Assembly: GCA_947167715.1 (NCBI GenBank)
Contig: CAMVJD010000004.1
Coordinates: forward strand, 1 to 64,000
Direction of reading: 5' to 3'
Source of the DNA: an uncultured Eubacteriaceae bacterium
GTDB lineage: Bacteria; Bacillota; Clostridia; Lachnospirales; CAG-274
DNA: 64,000 bases
Shown: positions 33,685 through 42,100 of the stretch, piece by piece
How the letters are laid out: every line of letters starts with the position of its first letter
Position numbering within the stretch: the stretch's first letter is position 1
Made by a program: the position numbers and the translations under genes
Notes under the pieces: model-generated
Told to the model about the DNA's origin: nothing
Database searches by the model: none
The model's input: the letters and a program-made list of their open reading frames with translations, nothing else

Positions 33685-35880
33685 TATTATAGAGGCATCT
33701 GTGGCTGTTATTATATTATCATGGTCAACGTCACAGCGCTTTTCAAAGTTTTTGTCCACGTCCATTGGTGCAAGCGTGTATTGCAGAACCATTGCCGCAT
33801 CGCTTGCGGTTATTTTATTGTCAAGGTCTGCATCGGCAAATACTTCCTCGTCGGGTGCCGTTTCCTCGTCAAGCTTAACGCCAATATAATATATTTTTGC
33901 CTCTCCGCCGCCCTTGTTTGTAACGGTGTAGGTGCCGGCATCGGGAATAGTAAGGGCTGCCGCGCTGTCCTCGCTGCTGGTGCCCGAAAGGATAGTGCCG
34001 ATTGTGCTGCCCGAACGGTTTGTAACGACCAGCTTTCTTTGCGTTGTCGAGCCCGAGCAGGAAACGATATTAAGCGTACACTTTTTATCTGTGGTAAAGC
34101 TGATAGTGGCGTTGTTTGCAAAGCCGCCTACGCCTGTAAAATCGTATTTTTGGCCGTTTACGGTAACGCTGCCGCTTTTGCCGCTTAAATTAAGTTCCTG
34201 ACTTGCCGTAAAAAAGCTGCCGCTGCCGTTTTCGCCGCCAAATGCCGTACCCGTATTGCCGCTTGACGGAAAATCGTAGTAATAGGTGCAGTCCATATTT
34301 ACGCCCGGATCGGACGGAGTTGGATCATCGGGGTCATCGGGATCGACAGGATCGCTTGTACCGCCGCCGCCTGCCTCGCTGCCGTTTATAGCATTGTTAA
34401 GCTTAAGACCGGTTGTGTTTTTCTCGGCGCCCGCATTTTCAAGCACCGTATTTTTGGCGTTCTCGGCAGTTTCAAGGAAATAGCTGTCCTTGTAGAAAGC
34501 GGACGAGGTATCAAAATTATCGTAGGTCCAGCCGCCGAGCGAGCAGGTGTAATCGCTGGCGGTAAGCTGATAGTCCTTTGAGGGAGCTGCAAAATAGTCC
34601 TTTTCCTCCATTGTACTCTCACTGTAGGCGTCAAAATAGTTTCCGAAGGCCTTAATAACGCCGCCGTCATTCTGACTTAACGAGCCGCAGTTTTTGTCCG
34701 AGGTAAGGAAGGGACGATAGGTGTCCTCAAAATAGTTATTTTCGGCAAATATGCTGCAATTGCAGGTCGCGCCTACGCCGTAGCCTATTTTATTGCCCGA
34801 GTCAAGGTCGTAGCCAACGTGCTTGTAGTAGTTGTTGTAAACGTGAACATCGTGCCAGCGAATGCGGGGAAGACGCTGCTCGGCATTTTCAAAAAAGTTG
34901 TGATGATAGGTGTAATGTCCGACGTCCTCTCTTGAATTTTTGCTGGAGCCCAAAAGACAGGTCTTTGCCGTGCCGTTAAAGTGGTTGTAGCTTATGGTCA
35001 CATAATCGCTTCTTTTAGCATCGCAGGAGCCGTCGCCGTGGTCCTTGTCGGCCTCCGTGGGGTTGTCCTGATGTCCTACGGTAAAGGAGTTGTCGTGTAT
35101 CCAGACATGGGTGCTGTCCTGCGTTTCAAGTGCATCCTCAAAATTCCAGTCAAAGTGCAGGTTCCTGATTTCCGCATCCGAGCCGTGGGCAATTTTCATA
35201 CCCCAGCCGTAAAGCCCCGCATCTGTGCCGACACCCTCTACGGTAAGGCCTGCGGTGCCCTTGCTTTCTACCATTTTTGTGCTGTCAAGGCTGCCGAAGT
35301 CGGAGGCGTTGATGGTGCCTATAATACGGATAACAAGCGGCCTGCTTTGCTTTGCATGGGAGGTAAGTACGTTTTTAAGTCCCTTTGCGCCGTAAAGCGA
35401 TACAGTATTTTTATTTTCGTTGTTTACATAGATAACATCCGCATTTGAAGGCAGAGTACCGTCCGCAAGATAGGCACCGGGGGTGTTTGAGGTATTGAAA
35501 AACGCATAGCCCGAGCGGTCATAGCTTTTTGCTTCGGCTGTAAAGGTAAAGGCGGCATCCCCTTTTTCGGCGTTGTCAACAACGGGGACTACCTTTACGG
35601 TATAGGACATTCCGCCCTTTAAGCCGAGGGGCTCGACACGGTAATTTCCGTTTCCGTCTGTCCTGATAAGTGCGGAGTCTATCTTGGTAAAATTGACTCC
35701 GTCCGTTGAGCAGTAGGCATTGTAGCTGCCCGAGCCGCTCCATTCGCCCCATACGCTTTCAAAGCCGCTGCCAAAGCTTGAAACGGTTTCGGCACCCGAT
35801 ACACCCAAAACAGGGCTTGAGCCCAATGAAAGTGCAAATATAAGCGCCGAGAATACAAATTTTTTTATTGATTTTTTCAT
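33649..35880 (-). CDS. secreted PL1 pectate lyase with beta-sandwich module and dockerin
   Basis: 743 aa. Signal peptide (1-~30). Fibronectin/CBM-like region to ~125, then a PL1 right-handed beta-helix (~145-490) with DSTHVWIHDNSF, the calcium-site DGSCDAKRSDYVTISYNHF and the catalytic arginine region EQRLPRIRWHDVHVYNNYY. An Asp/Pro-rich linker (DPDDPDDP) follows, then a beta-sandwich (~530-675, YYYDFPSSGNTGTAFGG) related to modules in the two other pectin-related proteins here. The C-terminus is a type I dockerin with two calcium loops (DADLDNKITASDAAMVL and DVDHDNIITATDASIIL). Predicted to cleave polygalacturonate and dock on a cohesin. An AGGAG site precedes the ATG. Confidence 0.92.
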   Translation of the reverse strand: MKKSIKKFVFSALIFALSLGSSPVLGVSGAETVSSFGSGFESVWGEWSGSGSYNAYCSTDGVNFTKIDSALIRTDGNGNYRVEPLGLKGGMSYTVKVVPVVDNAEKGDAAFTFTAEAKSYDRSGYAFFNTSNTPGAYLADGTLPSNADVIYVNNENKNTVSLYGAKGLKNVLTSHAKQSRPLVIRIIGTINASDFGSLDSTKMVESKGTAGLTVEGVGTDAGLYGWGMKIAHGSDAEIRNLHFDWNFEDALETQDSTHVWIHDNSFTVGHQDNPTEADKDHGDGSCDAKRSDYVTISYNHFNGTAKTCLLGSSKNSREDVGHYTYHHNFFENAEQRLPRIRWHDVHVYNNYYKHVGYDLDSGNKIGYGVGATCNCSIFAENNYFEDTYRPFLTSDKNCGSLSQNDGGVIKAFGNYFDAYSESTMEEKDYFAAPSKDYQLTASDYTCSLGGWTYDNFDTSSAFYKDSYFLETAENAKNTVLENAGAEKNTTGLKLNNAINGSEAGGGGTSDPVDPDDPDDPTPSDPGVNMDCTYYYDFPSSGNTGTAFGGENGSGSFFTASQELNLSGKSGSVTVNGQKYDFTGVGGFANNATISFTTDKKCTLNIVSCSGSTTQRKLVVTNRSGSTIGTILSGTSSEDSAAALTIPDAGTYTVTNKGGGEAKIYYIGVKLDEETAPDEEVFADADLDNKITASDAAMVLQYTLAPMDVDKNFEKRCDVDHDNIITATDASIILQAALTETTLN

Positions 35881-35929
35881 TTTTTTGCTCCTGTTTATAC
35901 TTGTGTATTTAATTTTTTACGACAAATAA

Positions 35930-35958
35930 AGTTTAACACATAAGGCGCAAATATTCAA
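35930..35958 (-). promoter_or_regulatory. candidate promoter of the dockerin pectate lyase
   Basis: Minus strand: TTGAAT, 17-nt spacer, TAAACT (two mismatches from TATAAT); about 50 nt upstream of the ATG. Confidence 0.4.
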
Positions 35959-36015
35959 TATAAAAATAAAAATTAATTTTATGTTTCATTATATATACAC
36001 TTATTTGCGGGGTTT

Positions 36016-36041
36016 GCCGACATATATACCGGAATTTCGGC
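36016..36041. repeat. 26-nt segment matching the inner hairpin of the MITE-like element
   Basis: 22 of 26 positions match the reverse complement of the element's inner hairpin (24.87 kb region), including a shared 15-mer TACCGGAATTTCGGC. It is probably a degraded fragment or a related hairpin. The 344-nt gap 35881-36224 otherwise holds the two divergent promoters and the leader of the next gene. Confidence 0.45.
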
Positions 36042-36107
36042 ATTTCAGCTATGACTGCCGAAAAAAATGGGCGCAAAAAAAACGGGGAAACCCAAATAAA
36101 ACAGATA

Positions 36108-36136
36108 TTGAATTTTATGGATATTAATGGTATAAT
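36108..36136 (+). promoter_or_regulatory. sigma-A promoter of the dockerin protein gene
   Basis: TTGAAT (36108-36113), 17-nt spacer, TATAAT (36131-36136). The ~80-nt leader contains hairpins ACCCAA/TTGGGT (36162-36185) and CCGGC-TGCG-GCCGG (36192-36205) just before AAGGAGG. Confidence 0.75.
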
Positions 36137-36224
36137 AAAATAAATTAAACGATTTATAATTACCCAAAAAAACAGGCTCTTGGGTGAGCATCCGGCTGCG
36201 GCCGGGTTTTAAGGAGGCAAGAAG

Positions 36225-36953
36225 ATGGAGTACAAAAAAGTGATTTCCTGTGTGATGGCGGCACTTATGGTATTTACGGGCGGATATATCAATACCTGTG
36301 CTGCGGAAAATACGGCAGAGATCTCCGAATATGCGCAGGCGGAGCATCTTGTGTGGAATTATACTACGGGCGAGAACACAAACAACGCATTTGCCGTTAC
36401 AGCCAATGCATGGAGCAAAAAAGTCGAGGTAAAATACGGAGACCAAAGCTTTACAAAGGCAATAAAAATGGAAACGACCACAAAAATAGAGTTTGATGCC
36501 CCTGCTGCCGGTACGCTTGAGGTGGTTACATACGCAACAAAGACGGGGCCTTATATCAAGGTAAAGGGTAAAAAGTACTCTGTTTCCGAAAACGGCGGCA
36601 CAAAGATAGACATAACGGAAAAGGGTAAATGCACTATTGAAAAGGAAACCTCAAATACATATATGTATTACCTTGCGTTCAGCTATGAAACGGGCGGAGA
36701 GACACAGACGTTTATATACGGGGACGTTACGGCGGACGGTATGCTTGCGGCCGATGATGCTTCGGCTATAATGCAAAAGGTATTATTGGGCAGCTATACC
36801 ATGCCTATTGAAGAAAAAACAAGTGATTGGTTTAAATACACGGATGTAAGTGCGGATGATCTGCTTGCGGCGGATGATGCGCTTTGCGTAATGCAGGCTG
36901 TTTTGGTAGACAGCTATAAAATGCCTGTTTTAAATAAAACCGACGATAAATGA
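36225..36953 (+). CDS. secreted dockerin protein with a pectate-lyase-associated beta-sandwich
   Basis: 242 aa. Signal peptide (1-~27, ending TCAAEN). A beta-sandwich (~45-160; LVWNYTTGENTNNAF, then FDAPAAGTLEVVTYATKTG, ending YYLAFSYE) resembles the non-catalytic modules of the neighbouring lyases. A dockerin-like C-terminus carries two repeats (YGDVTADGMLAADDASAIM and YTDVSADDLLAADDALCVM), in which the second-loop positions are degenerate. There is no catalytic domain, so it may be a carbohydrate-binding subunit docking on the same scaffold as the lyase. AAGGAGG precedes the ATG. Divergent from the lyase gene across a shared intergenic region. Confidence 0.78.
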   Translation: MEYKKVISCVMAALMVFTGGYINTCAAENTAEISEYAQAEHLVWNYTTGENTNNAFAVTANAWSKKVEVKYGDQSFTKAIKMETTTKIEFDAPAAGTLEVVTYATKTGPYIKVKGKKYSVSENGGTKIDITEKGKCTIEKETSNTYMYYLAFSYETGGETQTFIYGDVTADGMLAADDASAIMQKVLLGSYTMPIEEKTSDWFKYTDVSADDLLAADDALCVMQAVLVDSYKMPVLNKTDDK

Positions 36954-36955
36954 TA

Positions 36956-36989
36956 AAAAGGGCTGTCGCTAAAAGGCGACAGCCCTTTT
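36956..36989. terminator. bidirectional terminator between dockerin protein and addA
   Basis: A perfect 14-bp stem (AAAAGGGCTGTCGC 36956-36969, GCGACAGCCCTTTT 36976-36989) with a 6-nt loop. It overlaps the addA stop codon on the other strand. Confidence 0.92.
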
Positions 36990-39900
36990 ATATTTCTGCG
37001 GTAATATCGGCGGCAAAAAGATAAAGCAGTTTTTGCTTTACTTTTTTTGCGGATGTGCGTTCTATGGCTTTTGCATACATATCAAGCTGTATTTTATAGC
37101 GTTTTATTATAGCCGCGATATCACCGTTTTCTATACGGTCTGTTTTGTAATCCAAAAGCACAATGCCGTCGTCTTCTTCAAAGAAAAGGTCTATAATGCC
37201 GTCAACGTGTATCAGCGCGCTGTCTTTTTTATAGCCTTCATCACCGTATACCTCATACGGCGTAAGGCCGAGTGTAAAGGCAGTTTCGCGGTGAACGGAA
37301 GCCGAGGCGGCTATTCTTTTGCAAATATCGCTTTGCAGGAATGAATATATTTTTTTGTCGTTTACAAGCGCGGCCTCTTCCTTTGTCAGGGTACCCTTTT
37401 TAATAAGCCTTTGCTTATACTGTGCTATATCATCATAGGTTTTCATATTAAAATCTATATGCTCCATAAATACATGGTACACGGTACCCCTTGACGCACC
37501 CGTAACGGTCGGCTCGGCAGCAAATTCGGGCCTGATGTATTCGCGCGTATAGGCTTGCTGCAGCATTTCGTTTTGGTCATTGGCATCAAAATAACGCTGT
37601 TTTATTTCGGATATGGATACCTTGCTTGGCAGGTTTGCTGTACGAATAAACGGGTAGGTCCAGCCTAAAATTTCGCCTGCGCTGTTGTCGGGTGCCTTTA
37701 TGCCGTCAAGCTGTTCAAACATATTTTCAAGGTCCGCACATACGTTGTCGGGCGTATTAAAACTGCCCACCAGGTCATAAAAATTATCCTTGTTGTATAG
37801 ATAGAATTCGCAGTTAAAATCAAGATCGTTTATAAAAGGCTCATAAAAAAGCGGGGTATTTTGCATATGCACGGACGGCTGACGGTTGCTGCGCGCAAGG
37901 CAGGTAACGAGCCAATCCATATAATAGGCCGCATTTTGCATAAAGCCGGCAGGAAGCGACCTTTTTGTATAGGTGACATAGCTTAAGGCACGTTCAAGCG
38001 CCTTGGAGCCTGCGCAGGCGCCTACCATAAACAGCTTTTCCTTGGCGCGCGTCATGGCAACGTAAAGTATACGAAGCGCCTCCTGCAGCTCGCCCGATTC
38101 CTTTTGCTGTGCTATACAGGTGTTTGTAAGCGTGTTGGATACCGTGCGTTTTTTGGGGTCTATAAGCTTCATACCTATGCCCATTTCCTGACTTAACGCA
38201 ATGTTTTTATTCTTTTTTATATCAAGCGCGGCCTTGGAGCCGCCCCAGGTGCCGCGTTTAAAGCGCCCGCACATTTGCGGCAGAAAAACTATGGGAAATT
38301 CAAGCCCTTTGCTTTGGTGCATAGTCATAACGGTAACGCTGTTTGTGTTTGCTTCGGGTACGCCGCTTTGGGTCACGCCTGTTTCGGCAAGAGCATCAAG
38401 TTGGCCTATAAAGGTATAAAGGCTGCCGCCCTCCGCGTTGTCAAATTCAAGCGCTATATCCAAAAGGCTATCCAGGTTTTTCTGGCGTTCGGCGCCGTTT
38501 GAAAGCAGACCTACATAATTATAAAGCCCCGTGCGTATATAAAGCTTTTCCGTTAACTCGCTTAATGGCACAAGACGTTTTGCGTATGTACGAAAAAACG
38601 ACAGGTCGTCCAGAAATTTTTTAAGCTTTTGCGATAAGGCGTTGTCGTGACCCCTTGCATATTCACATACATTTTCGTAAAGATATTTGTTTTCCCTGCT
38701 GCTTAAGGCCACAAGCTCGTTTGACGAAATATCATATACGGGGCTGAAAAGCATTGTTAAAAGATGTATATCCTGCAGAGGGTTGTCTATCGCCTTTAAA
38801 AACGAAACAAGCATTGAAACCTCAAGCGCATCAAAAAGCGATATGCTTTTTTCGGTCATTACAGGTATCCCCGCGGCCGAAAGTATATCCGAAAAGGCAG
38901 AGATGTGCGTGCGTGTCCTGAAAAGAATAACTATATCACGGGGCTCGGCAGGACGCCTTGTACCGCTTTTTGGGTCTTCGACCGTAAAGCTGCCGTCAAG
39001 TATTTTTTTTATGCGGTCGGCTATGTAAACCGCCTCGCATGCGGCAGAGGCCGTGTCGTTGCACGGGATATCGGCAAAACGCTCGTCCTTGTTTATGCCG
39101 GTGGTGTTTATAAGGCATATTTCCGTCGCCGCGGCTTTTTGGTCAATGGGTGAGTAATTTGCGCCGTAATGCAGGGCAACGCTTTCGTCGTATTCCACAT
39201 CGCCAAATTCCCTTGTCATAAGCTGATAAAAGAAAAAGTTGGCCGTATCGAGTATGTTTTTGCGCGAACGGAAATTTTTGTTTAGTTGTATAAGACATTG
39301 CTGCGGTGAGCCGTTGGCAAAATCACGGTATTTTTGCGCAAATATCTCGGGGTTTGCCTTGCGGAATTTATAAATGCTTTGCTTTATATCGCCTACCATA
39401 AAGCGGTTGGGTCTGCCGCAGGCTTTGCCCGATACCGCCTCGATCGCCGTATCCTGCAAAAAGCTGCAGTCCTGATATTCGTCTATTATTACCTCTTTAA
39501 AGCGCTTTTGATAGCTTTGCGCCGCTGCTGTGGGGCGGCCGTTTTCATCTGTAAGTATATTAAGTGCAAAATGCGATATATCGTCAAATTCGGCAAGCCG
39601 TTGCTCTTTTTTCTTTGCGGCGTAAAGCGTCATAAATTCCGTAACAAGAGCGGTAAGCGCCTCAACGGTGGGCTTTAGCGCAATTATATTTTCGCGCCAG
39701 TTATCAAGCGGCAGGGAGTCCAGCATATTGCCAATGTCCTTTAACGATTCACGCGCGGCATCGTACATTGCAATAACAAGCGCCGCATCTTCCCCAAGCG
39801 GCTTGGCAGCCGTATTGGTAAGATTGGCTGCCTTAAACCCCTGAAGATATCCGCGCAGCCTTAATATATCGGTCTCAAGATATTTTTCTGTAAAGTCCGC

Positions 39901-40188
39901 GGCTGTATCAAGCTCGGTCAAAACAGCGATACGGATATCGCCGCAAAGCTTAAAGGCGCGGCTTAAAAGCTCCTTTATCTGAAACAGATCTGTTTTTATA
40001 TGCTCGATTATAAATTTGCCCCATACCGTATCGGAAAGCGGGACATCTTGCTTTATATCAAAGCGTTTGGCAGATTCGTCAAGCCAGTTTTGCGGGTATG
40101 GCATAGAAACGGCCTCGCTGTATACCTCCAGTATAAGGTCTTTAAGCGGCTTGTCGTCGGTGCGCGGACAAAACTGTTCTATCAGCGA
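36988..40188 (-). CDS. addA: AddA helicase-nuclease, C-terminal part of a frameshifted gene
   Basis: About 1067 codons continuing AddA after a frameshift at the T9 run (A9 at 40188-40196 on the plus strand). It starts in sense at SLIEQFCPRTDDKPLKDLILEVY, which is the expected continuation of the N-terminal piece. UvrD-type helicase motifs follow: DEYQDCSFLQD, GDIKQSIYKFRKANPE, LNKNFRSRKNILD, TMHQSKGLEFPIVFLP and LYVAMTRAKEKLF. The C-terminal RecB-family nuclease has DGIIDLFFEEDDGIVLLDYKTD. AddAB processes double-strand breaks to 3' ends at Chi. Full length would be ~1220 aa, normal for AddA. No addB lies upstream, where Firmicutes usually keep it. Confidence 0.85.
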   Translation of the reverse strand, partial: SLIEQFCPRTDDKPLKDLILEVYSEAVSMPYPQNWLDESAKRFDIKQDVPLSDTVWGKFIIEHIKTDLFQIKELLSRAFKLCGDIRIAVLTELDTAADFTEKYLETDILRLRGYLQGFKAANLTNTAAKPLGEDAALVIAMYDAARESLKDIGNMLDSLPLDNWRENIIALKPTVEALTALVTEFMTLYAAKKKEQRLAEFDDISHFALNILTDENGRPTAAAQSYQKRFKEVIIDEYQDCSFLQDTAIEAVSGKACGRPNRFMVGDIKQSIYKFRKANPEIFAQKYRDFANGSPQQCLIQLNKNFRSRKNILDTANFFFYQLMTREFGDVEYDESVALHYGANYSPIDQKAAATEICLINTTGINKDERFADIPCNDTASAACEAVYIADRIKKILDGSFTVEDPKSGTRRPAEPRDIVILFRTRTHISAFSDILSAAGIPVMTEKSISLFDALEVSMLVSFLKAIDNPLQDIHLLTMLFSPVYDISSNELVALSSRENKYLYENVCEYARGHDNALSQKLKKFLDDLSFFRTYAKRLVPLSELTEKLYIRTGLYNYVGLLSNGAERQKNLDSLLDIALEFDNAEGGSLYTFIGQLDALAETGVTQSGVPEANTNSVTVMTMHQSKGLEFPIVFLPQMCGRFKRGTWGGSKAALDIKKNKNIALSQEMGIGMKLIDPKKRTVSNTLTNTCIAQQKESGELQEALRILYVAMTRAKEKLFMVGACAGSKALERALSYVTYTKRSLPAGFMQNAAYYMDWLVTCLARSNRQPSVHMQNTPLFYEPFINDLDFNCEFYLYNKDNFYDLVGSFNTPDNVCADLENMFEQLDGIKAPDNSAGEILGWTYPFIRTANLPSKVSISEIKQRYFDANDQNEMLQQAYTREYIRPEFAAEPTVTGASRGTVYHVFMEHIDFNMKTYDDIAQYKQRLIKKGTLTKEEAALVNDKKIYSFLQSDICKRIAASASVHRETAFTLGLTPYEVYGDEGYKKDSALIHVDGIIDLFFEEDDGIVLLDYKTDRIENGDIAAIIKRYKIQLDMYAKAIERTSAKKVKQKLLYLFAADITAEI

Positions 40189-40651
40189 AAAAAAAAGCCT
40201 TGTTTTTTTCGGCATACTTTGCCTTAAAAAGCTCGTCAAGTGTGTCAAACTGCAGCCGCAGTACCTCGCCCTCGGTTATTATGCGGTAATTGGGGTCGGC
40301 ATCTATAAGGTGGCAGTTTTGCTTTACAACGCTTCCTATAAATGAATCTATAGTGGAAATATTTGATTTGCGCAGCCTTTTAAGCTGCTCGTGCATAAAG
40401 GTGTCGTCGGGGTTGCTTTCTGTATATTCCGCTATTGAATTATATATTTTTTCGCGCATTTCCGCGGCAGCCGCCTCGGTAAAGGTAAGGCATAAAAAAT
40501 CGTCTATATTGGCCGTGCCCGCCGCAAGCCGCGACAGTATCCTTTCGGTAAGGACGGCAGTCTTTCCGGAGCCCGCCGCCGCACTTACAAGTATATCCGC
40601 ATTTTGCTTTTCTATTGCCGCCCTTTGCTCGGCGGTATATTTAACTGCCAT
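40142..40651 (-). CDS. addA: AddA helicase-nuclease, N-terminal part
   Basis: From the ATG at 40651 (GAGGTG upstream; a GTG at 40660 is inside that ribosome site) the frame encodes MAVKYTAEQRAAIE, Walker A AAAGSGKTAVLTERI, motif Ia LTFTEAAAAEMREKI and STIDSFIGSVVKQ, all normal for AddA. After AEKNKAFFF it runs past the homopolymer into ADRTVLSAHRRQAA and stops at 40142. With eight instead of nine T the sequence would read KAFFSLIEQF into the rest of the protein. So this is one gene split by a +1-base homopolymer; transcriptional slippage could restore it. Confidence 0.85.
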   Translation of the reverse strand: MAVKYTAEQRAAIEKQNADILVSAAAGSGKTAVLTERILSRLAAGTANIDDFLCLTFTEAAAAEMREKIYNSIAEYTESNPDDTFMHEQLKRLRKSNISTIDSFIGSVVKQNCHLIDADPNYRIITEGEVLRLQFDTLDELFKAKYAEKNKAFFFADRTVLSAHRRQAA

Positions 40652-40670
40652 TTGCTGCACCTCGCTTTGT

Positions 40671-40698
40671 ATTATAGGTCAAGTAAACAATATTGAAA
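40671..40698 (-). promoter_or_regulatory. candidate promoter of addA
   Basis: Minus strand: TTTCAA, 16-nt spacer, perfect TATAAT, ending 20 nt before the ATG at 40651. Confidence 0.5.
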
Positions 40699-40721
40699 AG
40701 GCTTTCCCTTTATAAACGATA

Positions 40722-41444
40722 CTAATACAGATCGGGGGCATCCCTTAAAATAGAGTATGGCGTAAGCATAGCCTGTATGCGCTCGTCCGAATGTCCGTGC
40801 TCGGTGATAAAAACGGCGGAAAGCTGTTTCATACTGCGCACATCTATTTTAAAAAGCTGTGATACCTCCCGTAGGGTGGTGTCCTCGTCAACAAAGGCAA
40901 AGTATTCGTTTGTGTGCTTGTGAAGCGGAAGATAATCCTTTAAAAGCGAAAGCTCGGTGTCAAAGGTCTTTATCTCCTCGTCTGTTTTGGAAAGGTAGGT
41001 ATAAAGCACGTTTGCGCTGAATACGCCAAAAATTTTGCCGTCCTCTATAACGGGAACATGGGTAAAGCCCATGGTCTGCATATAGCGCACTACGTCTACA
41101 ATGTTGCTTTTAAGGCTTACGGTGTACATATTGTTTATTTTTATTGCATAATCCTTTGCAAGCGGCGGATCCTTTATCTCTTTGATAAGGTTTTTTAAAA
41201 AATCCACCATCTCGGGCGAGGGCATAATGGAATAGGTCTTGTTTACCTTTGGCGTATGCACAAGAAAGTTGCGCACAACGCGACAATAGTTTATATCCTC
41301 TTTATATTCGCGCAGCTGCGGCAAATTCATAAGCCTGCCTATAACATTTTCGCCCTCACCCGATTTGGGAAAGTATTTTTCCTTGCCTTCTATTTCAAGC
41401 ACTCTGTAAAGGTCGAGAAATTCATCGGTCAAATTTTGTTCCAT
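40722..41444 (-). CDS. CBS-domain protein
   Basis: 240 aa from the ATG at 41444 (AAGGAGGTG upstream; the GTG at 41453 is part of that site). The N-terminal ~95 residues are helical (LIRVLEIEGKEKYF-type segment, VVRNFLVHTPKVN) and may be a regulatory or nucleic-acid-related domain. Residues ~95-240 form a CBS pair: NMYTVSLKSNIVDVVRYMQTMGFTHVPVIEDGKIFGVFS and YFAFVDEDTTLREVSQLFKI. CBS pairs bind adenosyl nucleotides and act as energy or second-messenger sensors (family knowledge). There is no attached enzyme or channel. It is in the same direction as addA and 71 nt upstream of its start, with its own promoter. The partner is unknown. Confidence 0.8.
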   Translation of the reverse strand: MEQNLTDEFLDLYRVLEIEGKEKYFPKSGEGENVIGRLMNLPQLREYKEDINYCRVVRNFLVHTPKVNKTYSIMPSPEMVDFLKNLIKEIKDPPLAKDYAIKINNMYTVSLKSNIVDVVRYMQTMGFTHVPVIEDGKIFGVFSANVLYTYLSKTDEEIKTFDTELSLLKDYLPLHKHTNEYFAFVDEDTTLREVSQLFKIDVRSMKQLSAVFITEHGHSDERIQAMLTPYSILRDAPDLY

Positions 41445-41475
41445 AATGCGCACCTCCTTATTGGTTTATAATAAT

Positions 41476-41504
41476 ATGATATCATATTTGCCGAAAAACG
41501 TCAA
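41476..41504 (-). promoter_or_regulatory. sigma-A promoter of the CBS-domain gene
   Basis: Minus strand: TTGACG, 17-nt spacer, TATCAT (five of six), ~30 nt before the ATG. Confidence 0.7.
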
Positions 41505-41590
41505 TTTGTTTTAAAACTTGAATTGTCCCGAATTTTTGCCCTTTTGGAATTAGTCGCTCACCGCAATATATCGTATCGTTCACTTTTGGT

Positions 41591-41605
41591 TATAGCGGTG
41601 CTATA
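41591..41605. other. short perfect palindrome in the long gap before the pectate lyase
   Basis: TATAGC-GGT-GCTATA, flanked by CTTTT and AAAAG. It lies ~150 nt from the CBS-domain gene start in a 656-nt intergenic region (41445-42100). Possible operator or minor hairpin. Confidence 0.35.
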
Positions 41606-41723
41606 AAAGATATGGGTTATATAAGTTAAATAATTAACTATCTTTTTACAATACGCTTATTGTGCATTTTGCATAAAATAGCTGTTTACGAAAAATTAAT
41701 AAATTAGCCCTAAATTAAATGAA

Positions 41724-41803
41724 GATTAGAACAGGATTAGAAAGTTGTGTTTATGCGAAAACTGACTCAGTGTAAGGAGTTGCACTTTTAAAACAGATTA
41801 GAA
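41724..41803 (+). promoter_or_regulatory. three GATTAGAA direct repeats, possible regulator site
   Basis: GATTAGAA occurs at 41724, 41735 (11 nt later, one helical turn) and 41796, the last as part of the palindrome ATTAGAAACTTCTAAT. All lie 300-380 nt before the pectate lyase ATG. One-turn spacing of direct repeats suggests a transcription factor site, but no regulator is identified. Confidence 0.4.
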
Positions 41804-41832
41804 ACTTCTAATTTTTGTGGTATATTTTGGAT

Positions 41833-41880
41833 AAAATGCCCCTTGTAAAAGCTATGTTTTTTTCGGGGGCTTTTGTTTTG
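41833..41880 (+). terminator. terminator-like hairpin upstream of the lyase promoter
   Basis: AAAA(T)GCCCC pairs with GGGGCTTTT over a 23-nt loop, then GTTTTG. It may end an unseen short transcript or block read-through into the lyase promoter. Confidence 0.4.
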
Positions 41881-41913
41881 TTTGCCCAAAATTTTTTTGG
41901 GGCATAATGTGAA

Positions 41914-41943
41914 TTGATTTTAGCCCGATACGGGTGGTATACT
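41914..41943 (+). promoter_or_regulatory. candidate promoter of the ricin-type pectate lyase
   Basis: TTGATT (41914-41919), 18-nt spacer, TATACT (41938-41943), giving a leader of about 150 nt. Confidence 0.55.
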
Positions 41944-41999
41944 GCGGGTGTACACAAAAAAGGCAGTCACAGGCACAAAAATTGTGACACAGATTACTA

Positions 42000-42041
42000 A
42001 AGCATTCCTATGAAATATGAAGAAATAAAATAGGAATGCTT
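42000..42041 (+). other. perfect 12-bp hairpin in the lyase leader
   Basis: AAGCATTCCTAT (42000-42011) pairs exactly with ATAGGAATGCTT (42030-42041) around an 18-nt purine-rich loop. No T-run follows. It lies in the 5' leader, just upstream of the leader peptide's ribosome site. Confidence 0.6.
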
Positions 42042-42057
42042 GGCCAAGGAGTAAAAA

Positions 42058-42096
42058 ATGCGCCGCAAGGCGCCGGATTTTTTAAAAGGAGGTTAA
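42058..42096 (+). CDS. candidate leader peptide MRRKAPDFLKGG upstream of the lyase
   Basis: A 12-codon frame with its own site (AAGGAG 5 nt upstream). Its last codons (GGA GGT TAA) are the Shine-Dalgarno sequence of the lyase gene, whose ATG is 4 nt downstream. The coding sequence also forms a GCGCC-GCAA-GGCGC hairpin followed by a T-run. This arrangement could couple or attenuate lyase translation. Expression is unproven. Confidence 0.4.
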   Translation: MRRKAPDFLKGG

Positions 42097-42100
42097 AAAA

